A DNA stretch of 64,000 bases from Streptomyces acidiscabies. GTDB lineage: Bacteria > Actinomycetota > Actinomycetes > Streptomycetales > Streptomycetaceae. Shown here piece after piece: positions 17,190 to 25,981 of this stretch. The DNA is taken from contig NZ_JAGJBY010000002.1 in assembly GCF_020010905.1 (NCBI RefSeq), positions 2,108,001 through 2,172,000 of the forward strand. The letters run 5' to 3'. The translations under genes were made by a program, and so were the position numbers. Under the pieces are notes generated by a model, which was not told the origin of the DNA, ran no database searches, and worked only from the letters and a program-made list of their open reading frames with translations. Every line of letters begins with the position of its first letter. The stretch's first letter is position 1.

Positions 17190-17538
17190 ACCCGATGCAC
17201 CTCCCGAACCCCTCGGACGACCCGGACCCGACAACGTTTTCCCCGTGCCGGTGCGGGAATCAGTAGGTGGTCAAGTGACCTGTGATGTCAAGGACGTTCA
17301 CTGGGGAAAGCGCTTGTGGTGTCGCGAATTCGGCAGCGGGGTGCCGTGGCGGCCGTCCGGATTTCCACGAGGTCTCAACTTGGAAAACAGGCTTGGCCAA
17401 CCTTGCATTCGATCTTGCTCCCCTGCCGGGAAATGGACTATACCTGTCGGCGTTTCCTGCACGACCCTGCTTGACCCGACGCGGCCCCGGAACTGATCCG
17501 GTGCCGCCCTGAGTCCTGGAGAAGGCGAGGACTTGAGC
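17190..17538. other. Divergent control region between GH92 and ngcE
   Basis: These 349 bases hold no gene. They carry two LacI-family-like dyads: GACAACGTTTTC (17230-17241, arms match 5 of 6) close to the GH92 start, and AAGCGCTT (17308-17315, perfect) in the middle. A possible ngcE promoter is TTGCTC (17415-17420) and TATACC (17439-17444) with an 18-base spacer. I saw no DasR-type site. Confidence 0.5.
17230..17241. promoter_or_regulatory. LacI-family-like operator candidate near GH92
   Basis: GACAACGTTTTC is centred on CG with 5 of 6 arm positions complementary, the layout of LacI-family operators (GAAAxC-GxTTTC). It sits about 40 bases upstream of the GH92 start codon and resembles the site at 40589-40600. 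Confidence 0.4.
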
Positions 17539-18990
17539 ATGGGATCCACCTCCGCAGAAAGCCGGGAACCGGCAGGCGTGGGCCGCCGGTCGATGATCAG
17601 GACGACCGCGGCGCTCGGACTGGTCTCCGCGCCCGCGCTGTCGTTCCTCACCTCGTGCGCCAGCAGTGGCGGCGACAGCGAGGAGAAGGCGAAGACCGGG
17701 ACGAAGACGGCGAAGAACCCGCTCGGCGTCGACGAGTCGGCGAACCTGGAGTTCGTCCTGTTCGACGGCGGCTTCGGCACCCAGTACGCCAAGGACGCGG
17801 TCGCGTCGTACGAGAAGGCGTTCCCCAAGGCCGAGGTGAAGTTCTCGGCCACCCAGAAGATCCAGTCCGTCCTCCAGCCCCGTTTCAACCAGGGCACCCC
17901 GCCCGACCTGATCGACAACTCGGGCGCCGAGCAGATGGACATGGGCATCCTGTCCAGCAAGAAACAGCTCACCGACCTCACCCCGTTGCTCGACGCCCCG
18001 TCGTACGACGACCCGAGCAAGAAGGTCCGCGACACCCTGCGCCCCGGCATCGTCGAGATGGGCCGGCTCGACGGCGCCCCGGTGTGGATCCTGTACTACG
18101 CCTACACGGTGTACGGCGTCTGGTACTCGCAGAAGGCGCTGGACTCGCTGGACTCGGCGTATCCGGAGACCTGGGACCAGATGCTCGCGGTCTGCGAGAA
18201 GGCCAAGAAGAAGGGCATCGCGGGCTGGACGTACGCGGGCAAGTACCCGTACTACCTGCCGTTCTCGCTGTACCCGATGATCGGCAAGGTCGGCGGCCGT
18301 GAGGTCCTGGACGCGATCGACAACCTGGAGCCGAACGCCTGGAAGAACCCGGCGGTCAAGACCTGTTTCGAGGCGTACTACGAGCTGTACAAGAAGGGGT
18401 ACGTCCTGAAGGGCACCCCCGGTCTGGACCACATCCAGTCGCAGACCGCGTGGGCGCAGGGCAGGGCGCTGTTCATCCCCAACGGCTCCTGGGTCGAGAA
18501 CGAGTCGGCGAACGTCATCCCCGCCGACTTCAACCTCGCCGTCTCGGCGCCGACCGGCATCGACGCCTCGGACAAGATGCCGTTCGGCACGATCTGGGCC
18601 TCGGGCGGCGAGCCGTTCATCGTCCCCGCGAAGGCGGCCAACGGGCTCGGCGGCATGGAGCAGCTGCGGATCATGCTCAGCGAGGCGTCGTCGCGGAACT
18701 TCACCTCCAAGGTCAAGTCGCTGAGTGCGTACAACGGCGGCACCGACGGCATCACCCTCACGCCGGGGCTCAAGTCGGGGGTCGCCGCGCTGGAGAAGGC
18801 CGGGGCCAACGTCCTGAACCCGAGACTCCAGGACTGGTACGTGAAGCTCCAGAAGGAGCAGATCGGGGTCTCCGGGCTCGGCGAGATGATGGCCGGACGG
18901 CTCACCCCGGCCGAGGCGATCAAGAAGATCCAGGGATACGCCGACGCCGCCGCCAAGGACACGTCCATCAAGCACTACAAGCACCAGTAA
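17539..18990 (+). CDS. ngcE: NgcE, GlcNAc/diacetylchitobiose-binding lipoprotein
   Basis: This is the solute-binding lipoprotein of the N-acetylglucosamine/chitobiose importer. It has twin Arg (GRRSMIRTTAALGL) and a lipobox ending at Cys40 (LTSC), so it is probably Tat-exported and lipid-anchored. The mature part (to residue 483) matches the CUT1 sugar-binding fold (GTPPDLIDNSGAEQ, WILYYAYTVYGVWYS, FIPNGSWVENE). Assignment as NgcE rests on the start MGSTSA, overall similarity and the order ngcE-ngcF-ngcG-ROK. The ATG at 17539 has GAGG eight bases upstream; the TTG at 17533 is too close to it. ngcF starts 16 bases after the stop. Confidence 0.88.
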   Translation: MGSTSAESREPAGVGRRSMIRTTAALGLVSAPALSFLTSCASSGGDSEEKAKTGTKTAKNPLGVDESANLEFVLFDGGFGTQYAKDAVASYEKAFPKAEVKFSATQKIQSVLQPRFNQGTPPDLIDNSGAEQMDMGILSSKKQLTDLTPLLDAPSYDDPSKKVRDTLRPGIVEMGRLDGAPVWILYYAYTVYGVWYSQKALDSLDSAYPETWDQMLAVCEKAKKKGIAGWTYAGKYPYYLPFSLYPMIGKVGGREVLDAIDNLEPNAWKNPAVKTCFEAYYELYKKGYVLKGTPGLDHIQSQTAWAQGRALFIPNGSWVENESANVIPADFNLAVSAPTGIDASDKMPFGTIWASGGEPFIVPAKAANGLGGMEQLRIMLSEASSRNFTSKVKSLSAYNGGTDGITLTPGLKSGVAALEKAGANVLNPRLQDWYVKLQKEQIGVSGLGEMMAGRLTPAEAIKKIQGYADAAAKDTSIKHYKHQ

Positions 18991-19006
18991 AGGCAGCGGT
19001 GGAGCG

Positions 19007-19936
19007 ATGCGGCACGGCCAGTACCGGTTCATCGCGGGGTTCCTCGCCCTGCCACTGGGGCTGTACGCCCTGTTCGTCCTGTGGCCGTTCGTCCAGTCGA
19101 TCTACTACTCGTTCACCGACTGGACCGGTCTGAGCCCCGAATTCAAGATGGTCGGATTCGCCAATTACCGGCGGATGTTCCACGACGACGTCTTCTGGAA
19201 ATCGTTGCAGCACAGCTTGCTCTTCGCACTCGTGCTGCCGCTGGTGACCATCGGACTCGCCCTCTTCCTGTCCTACATGATCAATGTGGGCGGACGGCGG
19301 AGAAAGGGCGGACCCGCGATCAGCGGGGTGCGGGGATCGTCGTTCTACAAGATCGTCTATTTCTTTCCGCAGGTCCTGTCGATCGCCATCGTCGCGCTGC
19401 TGTTCGCTTTCGCGTACAACCCGGACAGCGGCGCGATCAACTCGATCCTGCGGGGGGTGGGCCTCGGCGACGTGCAGCCGCTGTGGCTGGGCGATCCGGA
19501 CCTCGCGCTGTGGTGCGTGATGGCGGTGCTGGTCTGGTCGACGGTCGGGTTCTTCGTCGTGCTGTTCTCCGCGGGCATGGCGTCGATCCCGGCCGACCTG
19601 TACGAGGCGGCGCTGCTCGACGGGGCCGGCCGGGCCGCGACGTTCTTCCGCATCACCCTGCCGCTGCTGTGGGACACCGTGCAGTCCGGCTGGGTCTACA
19701 TGGGCATCCTCGCGCTCGGCGCCGAGTCCTTCGCGGTCGTCCAGATCATGACGGTCGGCCCCGGCGGACCCGACTACTCGACGACGGTCATGACGCTGTA
19801 CGTCTACCAGACGGCGTTCCGGGACGGCCAGGCCGCCTACGCCACCACCATCGGGGTCGCCCTGCTCGTCGTCACGCTCGCGTTCGCGGCGGTCGTGATG
19901 CGGCTGGGGCGGCGGGAGCGGCTGGAGTACTCATGA
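19007..19936 (+). CDS. ngcF: NgcF, GlcNAc/chitobiose ABC permease
   Basis: This CUT1 permease of 309 residues has six helices, beginning FIAGFLALPLGLYALFVLWP, and the EAA loop YEAALLDGAGRAATFFRITLP that contacts the ATPase. It lies between ngcE and ngcG and overlaps ngcG by ATGA. Like other Streptomyces CUT1 systems the cluster has no ATPase; the shared MsiK protein encoded elsewhere is the known partner in the genus. Confidence 0.88.
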   Translation: MRHGQYRFIAGFLALPLGLYALFVLWPFVQSIYYSFTDWTGLSPEFKMVGFANYRRMFHDDVFWKSLQHSLLFALVLPLVTIGLALFLSYMINVGGRRRKGGPAISGVRGSSFYKIVYFFPQVLSIAIVALLFAFAYNPDSGAINSILRGVGLGDVQPLWLGDPDLALWCVMAVLVWSTVGFFVVLFSAGMASIPADLYEAALLDGAGRAATFFRITLPLLWDTVQSGWVYMGILALGAESFAVVQIMTVGPGGPDYSTTVMTLYVYQTAFRDGQAAYATTIGVALLVVTLAFAAVVMRLGRRERLEYS

Positions 19937-20829
19937 AGACGACCGAGGCTCCACCCGAGGTGAGAAAAACCGGACCGGCCGTTTCTGAAACGAAGGAGAA
20001 GCACGACCGGGGCGTGCTCAACGTCTTCTCCCACGGCGTGCTCATCATCTGGGCGATCCTCGTCGTCCTGCCGCTGGTCTGGGCGGTGATGACGTCCTTC
20101 AAGACCGACTCGGCGATCTTCAACTCGCCCTGGGCGCTGCCCGACGGGCTGCACCTCGACAACTGGGGGCGGGCCTGGACCGAGGCCCACATGAGCGACT
20201 ACTTCCTCAACACCCTGGTGGTGGTGGGGGGTTCGCTCGTCGGGACGCTGGTCCTCGGCTCCATGGCGGCCTATGTGCTGGCCCGCTTCGAGTTCCCGGG
20301 AAACCGTTTCATTTATTACCTGTTCATCGGCGGCATGAGCTTCCCGGTGATCCTCGCCCTGGTCCCGTTGTTCTACGTCGTGAACAACCTGGGCCTCCTC
20401 AACACCATCCACGGCCTGATCCTCGTCTACATCGCCTACTCGCTGCCGTTCACCGTGTTCTTCCTGACGGCGTTCTTCCGCACCCTGCCCACCTCGGTCG
20501 CGGAGGCCGCGTTCGTCGACGGCGCCTCGCACAGCCGGACGTTCTTCCAGATCATGCTGCCGATGGCCCGCCCCGCCCTGGTCAGCGTCGGCATCTTCAA
20601 CTTCCTCGGCCAGTGGAACCAGTACCTGCTGCCCACGGTCCTCAACACCGACCCCGACAAACGCGTCCTCACCCAGGGCCTGGTCCAGCTCGCCGTCAGC
20701 CAGGGCTACAAGGGCGACTGGTCGGGCCTGTTCGCGGGCCTGGTCATGGCGATGCTGCCGGTCCTCGCGGCGTACATCGTCTTCCAGCGCCAGGTGGTCG
20801 CCGGCCTCACGGCGGGGGCCCTGAAATGA
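19933..20829 (+). CDS. ngcG: NgcG, GlcNAc/chitobiose ABC permease
   Basis: This is the second permease of the ngc importer, 298 residues. A hydrophilic N-terminal tail (~30 residues) is followed by six helices from VLIIWAILVVLPLVWAVM. The EAA loop is VAEAAFVDGASHSRTFFQIMLP. The ATG overlaps the ngcF stop. No clear hairpin follows; the next 220 bases lead into the ROK regulator gene. Confidence 0.88.
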   Translation: MKTTEAPPEVRKTGPAVSETKEKHDRGVLNVFSHGVLIIWAILVVLPLVWAVMTSFKTDSAIFNSPWALPDGLHLDNWGRAWTEAHMSDYFLNTLVVVGGSLVGTLVLGSMAAYVLARFEFPGNRFIYYLFIGGMSFPVILALVPLFYVVNNLGLLNTIHGLILVYIAYSLPFTVFFLTAFFRTLPTSVAEAAFVDGASHSRTFFQIMLPMARPALVSVGIFNFLGQWNQYLLPTVLNTDPDKRVLTQGLVQLAVSQGYKGDWSGLFAGLVMAMLPVLAAYIVFQRQVVAGLTAGALK

Positions 20830-20889
20830 GCCACGCGGGGCGTCACCGCGTCCCGCGCCCTCACCGGCGTACACCTGATGAAAGCGGCA

Positions 20890-20901
20890 GAAAACGCTTG
20901 C
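20890..20901. promoter_or_regulatory. Weak LacI-like site upstream of rok7B7
   Basis: GAAAACGCTTGC has 4 of 6 arm positions complementary around CG. It lies about 150 bases upstream of the ROK start and resembles the sites at 17230 and 40589. This is pattern similarity only. Confidence 0.25.
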
Positions 20902-21049
20902 ACAACGGGTGGTCCTGTCCTGTACCGCCCATCTCCCCGGAAATTGTTCAACCTCTTGACGGGAGGCGACCGGAACGGCTCAGCTTAGAGTTCACTAGTT
21001 GGACATAGTCGGGGCCTCGTCGAGGCGGCCCCGCGCGCGGGAGGTCGTC

Positions 21050-22249
21050 GTGGAGACTCCGGGGTCGCAGTCGTCACTGCACAGAGCCAACCTGGAGCGG
21101 GTCGTACGGGCCGTGCGGATGGCCGGATCGCTCACCCAGGCGGAGATCGCCCGTACGACCGGACTGTCCGCCGCGACCGTCTCCAACATCGTCCGGGAGC
21201 TGAAGGAGGGCGGGACCGTCGAGGTCACGCCCACCTCGGCCGGTGGCCGCAGGGCGCGCAGCGTCAGCCTCAGCGGGGACGCCGGCATCGTCATAGGCGT
21301 CGACTTCGGCCATACGCACCTGCGCGTCGCCGTCGGCAACCTCGCCCACCAGGTCCTCGCCGAGGAGGCCGAGCCCCTCGATGTCGACGCCTCCGCCGCG
21401 CAGGGCTTCGACCGCGCGGAACAGCTGGTCAGCCGCCTGATCGAGGCGACCGGCGTGGACCGCTCCAAGATCGCCGGGGTCGGCCTCGGCGTACCGGGCC
21501 CGATCGACCTGGAGTCCGGGACGCTCGGCTCCTCCGCGATCCTCCCGGGCTGGATCGGCACCCGCCCCGCCGAGGAACTGCGCGGCAGACTCGGCGTCCC
21601 GGTGCACGTCGACAACGACGCCAACCTCGGTGCGCTCGGCGAGATGGTCTGGGGGAGCGGCCGGGGCGTCCGTGATCTTGCTTACATCAAGGTCGCGAGC
21701 GGGGTCGGCGCGGGCCTGGTCATCAACGGGCGGATCTACCGGGGTCCGGGCGGCACGGCGGGCGAGATCGGGCACATCACGCTCGACGAGTCGGGCCCCG
21801 TCTGCCGGTGCGGGAACCGCGGCTGCCTGGAGACGTTCACCGCCGCGCGGTACGTCCTGCCACTCCTTCAGCCCAGTCACGGCCCGGATCTCACGATCGA
21901 GGGCGTCGTACGGCTCGCCAGGGACGGAGATCCCGGCTGCCGCCGCGTGATTGCTGATGTGGGGCGGCACATCGGCAGTGGTGTCGCCAACCTCTGCAAC
22001 CTCCTGAACCCCAGCAGAGTGGTGCTCGGCGGGGATCTCGCGGAGGCCGGAGAGCTGGTACTGGGGCCGATCCGGGAGTCCGTCGGGCGGTACGCGATCC
22101 CCAGCGCGGCACGTCAACTCACCGTGCTGCCGGGGGCCTTGGGGGGCCGCGCCGAGGTGCTCGGGGCGCTCGCCCTGGCCCTGAGCGAGATGGGCGATTC
22201 GACCCTTTTGGACGGCACGCTGGCCTCTGCCGCACCCGCGTTCACTTAG
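21050..22249 (+). CDS. rok7B7: ROK-family regulator Rok7B7
   Basis: This 399-residue ROK-family regulator has a winged-helix DNA-binding domain (residues ~12-70, TQAEIARTTGLSAATVSNIV) joined to a sugar-kinase-like ROK domain. It keeps the phosphate-loop-like GVDFGHTHLRVAVG and the zinc site His242 plus CRCGNRGC (Cys252, 254, 259). The GTG at 21050 has GGGAGG five bases upstream. In S. coelicolor the gene in this place, between ngcEFG and xylFGH, encodes Rok7B7, which represses xylose uptake genes and affects carbon catabolite repression and antibiotic production. The same role is inferred from synteny and sequence type. Its effector is unknown from sequence. Confidence 0.88.
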   Translation: METPGSQSSLHRANLERVVRAVRMAGSLTQAEIARTTGLSAATVSNIVRELKEGGTVEVTPTSAGGRRARSVSLSGDAGIVIGVDFGHTHLRVAVGNLAHQVLAEEAEPLDVDASAAQGFDRAEQLVSRLIEATGVDRSKIAGVGLGVPGPIDLESGTLGSSAILPGWIGTRPAEELRGRLGVPVHVDNDANLGALGEMVWGSGRGVRDLAYIKVASGVGAGLVINGRIYRGPGGTAGEIGHITLDESGPVCRCGNRGCLETFTAARYVLPLLQPSHGPDLTIEGVVRLARDGDPGCRRVIADVGRHIGSGVANLCNLLNPSRVVLGGDLAEAGELVLGPIRESVGRYAIPSAARQLTVLPGALGGRAEVLGALALALSEMGDSTLLDGTLASAAPAFT

Positions 22250-22278
22250 AGAACGCATAGCGCCGTTGCCATCTCGTT

Positions 22279-22290
22279 AAGTATTTACTT
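22279..22290. promoter_or_regulatory. AT-rich dyad in the xylF upstream region
   Basis: AAGTA-TT-TACTT is a perfect 5+5 dyad in an AT-rich patch about 80 bases before xylF, directly before TTGACG. Such an AT-rich island is rare in this GC-rich region. It is a candidate site for the adjacent ROK regulator; no second copy was seen in the rok7B7 upstream region. Confidence 0.45.
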
Positions 22291-22370
22291 CTTGACGCCG
22301 AACGTACGGCCGAGTTGACTTCCAGCCACCTCGGCCGCAGCGTTGCGGCCCTGTCAGGGAGGCAACCCCA

Positions 22371-23492
22371 ATGAACGCAACGATGCGTAGAGCCGCCATC
22401 GGCGCCACCGCCGTCTCCATGGCGATCGTGCTGGCCGCGTGCGGCAAGGCCGGAGACGACAAGGACAGCGGCGGCAGCGACGCGTCCTCCGCCGGCACCA
22501 ACTCCGGCGGCGGTGGCAAGTCCATCGGTCTGCTCCTTCCCGACACCGTGACCGCGCGGTACGAGAAGTTCGACAAGCCGTACTTCGAGGAGAAGGTCAA
22601 GGCGCTCTGCGCCGACTGCAAGGTCGAGTACGCGAACGCGGCGGCCAGCGCCGCCACGCAGGCGCAGCAGGTCAGCACCATGATCACCAAGGGCGTCAAG
22701 GTGATCGTGGTCTCCGCCCAGGACTCCGCCGCGATCAAGTCCTCCATCCAGGCCGCGGTCGCCAAGGGCGTCAAGGTCGTCGCGTACGACCGCCTCGCCC
22801 AGGGGCCGGTCTCCGGCTACGTCTCCTTCGACAACGTCAAGGTCGGCGAGCTTCAGGGCCAGGCGCTGCTCTCCGCGCTCGGCGCGAAGGCCACCAAGGC
22901 GTCCAAGATCGTCATGATCAACGGTGACGACGCCGACCCGAACGCTGCCGAGTTCAAGAAGGGCGCGCACCAGGCCCTCGACGGCAAGGTCGACATCGCC
23001 TACGAGCAGTCGGGTCTGTGGAAGGACACCGTCGCCGCGGAGAAGGTGTCCGCCGCGATCACGCAGCTCGGCGCGAAGAACATCGCCGGCGTCTACGCCG
23101 CCAACGACGGCATGGCCGGCGGTATCGCCAACACCCTCAAGGGCGCGGGCATCAGCGGTATCCCGCTGACCGGCCAGGACGCCGAGCTCGCGGGCATCCA
23201 GCGCATCGTCGCCGGTACGCAGTCCTCCACCGTCTACAAGGCGTTCCGGCCCGAGGCCGACGCCGCCGCGACGATGGCGGTCGACCTGCTCAACGGCAAG
23301 GACATCTCCTCCCTCGCCACCACCACGCTCACCAGCAAGTCCGGCGACAAGGTGCCCTCCCAGCTGCTGACCCCGGTCTCCGTGACCAAGGCCAACATCA
23401 AGGACACCGTCATCAAGGACGGCCTCTACACCGCCGCCGAGATCTGCACCGGCGAGTTCGCGGCCCCCTGCAAGGCCGCCGGGCTCCAGTAG
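22371..23492 (+). CDS. xylF: XylF, D-xylose-binding lipoprotein
   Basis: This is the periplasmic-binding-protein-like component of the xylose ABC importer, 373 residues. The signal peptide ends in a lipobox at Cys24 (VLAAC), followed by a Ser/Gly linker. The mature protein is a type I (ribose/xylose/galactose) binding fold: IGLLLPDTVTARYEKFDKP, STMITKGVKVIVVSAQD, VAYDRLAQG, GVYAANDGMAGGI and LTGQDAE. The ATG at 22371 has AGGGAGG upstream. It heads the xylFGH set next to its likely regulator. Two strong hairpins separate it from xylG. Confidence 0.9.
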   Translation: MNATMRRAAIGATAVSMAIVLAACGKAGDDKDSGGSDASSAGTNSGGGGKSIGLLLPDTVTARYEKFDKPYFEEKVKALCADCKVEYANAAASAATQAQQVSTMITKGVKVIVVSAQDSAAIKSSIQAAVAKGVKVVAYDRLAQGPVSGYVSFDNVKVGELQGQALLSALGAKATKASKIVMINGDDADPNAAEFKKGAHQALDGKVDIAYEQSGLWKDTVAAEKVSAAITQLGAKNIAGVYAANDGMAGGIANTLKGAGISGIPLTGQDAELAGIQRIVAGTQSSTVYKAFRPEADAAATMAVDLLNGKDISSLATTTLTSKSGDKVPSQLLTPVSVTKANIKDTVIKDGLYTAAEICTGEFAAPCKAAGLQ

Positions 23493-23516
23493 GCGCCAGG
23501 GGTGAGGGGAAGGGCG

Positions 23517-23542
23517 CGAGGGTGCCGCAGAGGGCACCCTCG
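23517..23542 (+). terminator. Hairpin 1 after xylF
   Basis: CGAGGGTGCC (23517-23526) pairs perfectly with 23533-23542 around a six-base loop, 25 bases after the xylF stop. It may act as a partial terminator or 3'-end stabiliser so that more binding protein than ATPase is made. Confidence 0.75.
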
Positions 23543-23592
23543 GCCCCGTACCCCTTGTGAGGCCCCTCACCCGGCCCCTGCTCCCCAAGGCT

Positions 23593-23645
23593 CGTCCGGC
23601 GTCCGTCCCACCTCTACGTCCCGCTACCGGGACGGACGCCGGACG
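23593..23645 (+). terminator. Hairpin 2 between xylF and xylG
   Basis: CGTCCGGCGTCCGTCCC (23593-23609) is perfectly complementary to 23629-23645: a 17 bp stem with a 19-base loop. Together with hairpin 1 it suggests attenuation or processing of the xylF-xylG transcript. Confidence 0.7.
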
Positions 23646-23795
23646 GATCAGGGGTGCGCGCCGCCGTTGCCAAGTGCGGCGGCCACGCGCATGTTCATCT
23701 TGTAAACCTTGTGCGCCCACCCGCGCACACACCTCCGCGTCCGTTCAGTGCCGGCGCGGCATCCCGCCGGTCAGGCGGCGAAGGAGATGGTTCAC

Positions 23796-24578
23796 GTGTC
23801 CGCTACGCCCGTGCTGGCGTTGCGCGGAGTCTCCAAGCGATTCGGTGCGGTCCAGGCCCTCACCGACGTCGATCTGGAGGTCCACGCCGGAGAAGTGGTC
23901 GCCCTGGTCGGCGACAACGGCGCAGGAAAATCCACGCTGGTCAAGACGATCGCCGGGGTCCACCCGATCGACGAGGGCGTCATCGAGTGGGAGGGCAGCG
24001 CGGTCAGCATCAACAAGCCGCAGGACGCCCAAGGCCTCGGTGTCGCGACCGTCTACCAGGACCTCGCGCTGTGCGACAACCTCGACGTCGTCGGCAACCT
24101 CTACCTCGGCCGCGAGCTGCTGCGCCGCGGCACCATCGACGAGGTCTCGATGGAGAAGAACGCGCGCGAGCTGCTCTCGACGCTCTCCATCCGCATCCCG
24201 AGCGTCCGCATCCCGATCGCGAGCCTCTCCGGCGGCCAGCGCCAGGTCGTCGCGATCGCCCGCGCCCTCATCGGCGACCCCAAGGTCGTCATCCTGGACG
24301 AGCCGACCGCGGCTCTCGGCGTCGAGCAGACCGCGCAGGTCCTCGACCTCGTCGAGCGGCTGCGCGAGCGCGGCCTCGGCGTCATCCTCATCAGCCACAA
24401 CATGGCGGACGTCAAGGCGGTCGCCGACACCGTCCACGTGCTGCGCCTGGGCAAGAACAACGGCTCCTTCCCGGTGAAGGACACCAGCCACGAAGAGATC
24501 ATCGCCGCGATCACGGGTGCCACGGACAACGCCGTGACCCGCCGTGCCGGGCGTCGCACCACGGAGGCGGCGAAGTGA
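23796..24578 (+). CDS. xylG: XylG, xylose ABC transporter ATPase (single-domain)
   Basis: This is the ATPase of the xylose importer, about 260 residues. Walker A GDNGAGKST, Q-loop (YQDLALCDNL), signature LSGGQRQ, Walker B VVILDEPTAAL and the H-loop ISHNMAD are all present. It has one ATPase domain, whereas the E. coli XylG/RbsA type has two fused; short single-domain versions are common in actinobacteria and would work as a homodimer. The GTG at 23796 has AAGGAG nine bases upstream; an ATG at 23787 directly abuts that site and is the alternative. xylH begins within its stop codon. Confidence 0.88.
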   Translation: MSATPVLALRGVSKRFGAVQALTDVDLEVHAGEVVALVGDNGAGKSTLVKTIAGVHPIDEGVIEWEGSAVSINKPQDAQGLGVATVYQDLALCDNLDVVGNLYLGRELLRRGTIDEVSMEKNARELLSTLSIRIPSVRIPIASLSGGQRQVVAIARALIGDPKVVILDEPTAALGVEQTAQVLDLVERLRERGLGVILISHNMADVKAVADTVHVLRLGKNNGSFPVKDTSHEEIIAAITGATDNAVTRRAGRRTTEAAK

Positions 24579-25963
24579 GCGACACGCCGAAGGACACGCA
24601 GGTCGAGAAGACCGCGAAGGCCGCCGAAGCCGAGCAGGCCGAGGCCGAGAAGACCGCGAAGGCCGAGGTGACCAAGGCCGCCACGGCCCAGGACACCGTC
24701 GCCCCCGCCGACGACCCGACCGCGGCGCCGGTCACCGTCGTCGACCCCCGCCTCCTCGTCCGCGAGGAAGGCTTCAAGGGCTACTGGACGGAGTTCCAGC
24801 GCAAGGTCAAGGGCGGTGAGCTGGGGTCGATCCCGGTCGTCCTCGGCCTGATCGTCATCTGGACGATCTTCCAGGTGAAGAACGACCGCTTCCTGAGCGC
24901 CGACAACCTCTCCGACATCAGCTACTTCCTCTCGGCCACCGGCATGCTCGCCATTGGCCTGGTGTTCGTGCTGCTGCTCGGCGAGATCGACCTGTCCGTC
25001 GGCTCGGTCAGCGGACTCGCCTCGACGGTGTTCGCGGTGTTCGTGGTGAACCACTCCATGAACCCGTGGTTCTCGCTGTTCCTGACGATCCTCACCGGCG
25101 CCGCGATCGGCGCGCTGCACGGCTGGTTCTTCGCGAAGATCGGCGTCCCCGCGTTCGTCGTCACCCTGGCCGGCTTCCTCGGCTGGAACGGCCTGATGCT
25201 GTGGCTGCTGGGCTCCAGCGGCACGATCAACCTCCCGTCGGACTCCGGCCCCGTGCACATCCTGGGCAAGAGCTCCTTCTTCATGGACCAGCAGATCATC
25301 GGCGCCTACCTGCTGGCCGGGCTCGCCGTCGTGCTCTCCCTGATCGGCAACTTCGGTGAGCAGCGCCGCCGCAAGGAGGCGGGCGTCCCGTTCCGTCCGA
25401 CCATCGAGATCCTGATCCGCGTCGGCCTGCTGGCCATCGCCGCGTTCGTCGCGGCGGCCGTCCTGAACAGCGCGAACGGCGTCTCCAACGCGCTGGTGAT
25501 CTTCCTCGCGTCCCTGGTGGTCGTGGACTTCGTGCTGCGTCGTACGACGTACGGCCGCAAGGTCTTCGCGGTCGGCGGCGGCATCGAGGCGGCTCGCCGC
25601 GCCGGTATCAGCGTGCCCATGATCCGCATCAGCGTCTTCGCCATCTCCGGCGGGTTCGCGGCGGTCGGCGGCATGTTCTTCGCGGGCCAGACGGCGTCCG
25701 CGACGCTGAACGCGGGTGGCGGCAACACGCTGATGCTGGCGATCGCCGCCGCGGTCATCGGTGGTACGTCGCTCTTCGGCGGCCGGGGCACGGTGTGGTC
25801 CGCGCTGCTGGGCATGCTGGTCATCCAGTCGATCCAGACGGGGCTGTACCTGCTCAACATGGACACGTCGATCCAGTACATGATCACCGGTGGCGTGCTG
25901 CTGGGCGCCGTGGTCATCGACTCGGTGTCCCGCAGGAGCCAGAAGGCCGCCGGCCGAGGCTGA
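24575..25963 (+). CDS. xylH: XylH, xylose ABC permease with charged N-terminal extension
   Basis: This 462-residue permease of the ribose/xylose/arabinose class has ten or more helices (for example YFLSATGMLAIGLVFVLLLG, with the conserved EIDLSVGSVSGL) and the cytoplasmic GRKVFAVGGGIEAARRAGI loop that binds the ATPase. The first ~75 residues are hydrophilic and built of repeated Glu/Lys/Thr/Ala units (EKTAKAAEAEQ, EKTAKAEVTK), probably disordered and cytoplasmic. The GTG start overlaps the xylG stop. A strong terminator follows the gene. Confidence 0.88.
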   Translation: MSDTPKDTQVEKTAKAAEAEQAEAEKTAKAEVTKAATAQDTVAPADDPTAAPVTVVDPRLLVREEGFKGYWTEFQRKVKGGELGSIPVVLGLIVIWTIFQVKNDRFLSADNLSDISYFLSATGMLAIGLVFVLLLGEIDLSVGSVSGLASTVFAVFVVNHSMNPWFSLFLTILTGAAIGALHGWFFAKIGVPAFVVTLAGFLGWNGLMLWLLGSSGTINLPSDSGPVHILGKSSFFMDQQIIGAYLLAGLAVVLSLIGNFGEQRRRKEAGVPFRPTIEILIRVGLLAIAAFVAAAVLNSANGVSNALVIFLASLVVVDFVLRRTTYGRKVFAVGGGIEAARRAGISVPMIRISVFAISGGFAAVGGMFFAGQTASATLNAGGGNTLMLAIAAAVIGGTSLFGGRGTVWSALLGMLVIQSIQTGLYLLNMDTSIQYMITGGVLLGAVVIDSVSRRSQKAAGRG

Positions 25964-25981
25964 GCATTTTTTGAGGACAAG

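Larger units (their letters stand above)
23493..23795 (+). other. xylF-xylG intercistronic region
   Basis: These 303 bases contain no gene. They hold two perfect hairpins (23517-23542 and 23593-23645, listed separately), then an AT-richer patch (CATCTTGTAAACCTTGTG) that might contain a secondary promoter before xylG. Confidence 0.5.

Noticed and set aside
17260..19032. 590-residue minus-strand frame over ngcE
   Set aside because: Antisense to ngcE and crossing the divergent promoter region; no start signal or family similarity.
20956..20991. TTGACG with TTAGAG as a rok7B7 promoter
   Set aside because: The spacing is about 23 bases, too long for a standard promoter; left out as unsupported.
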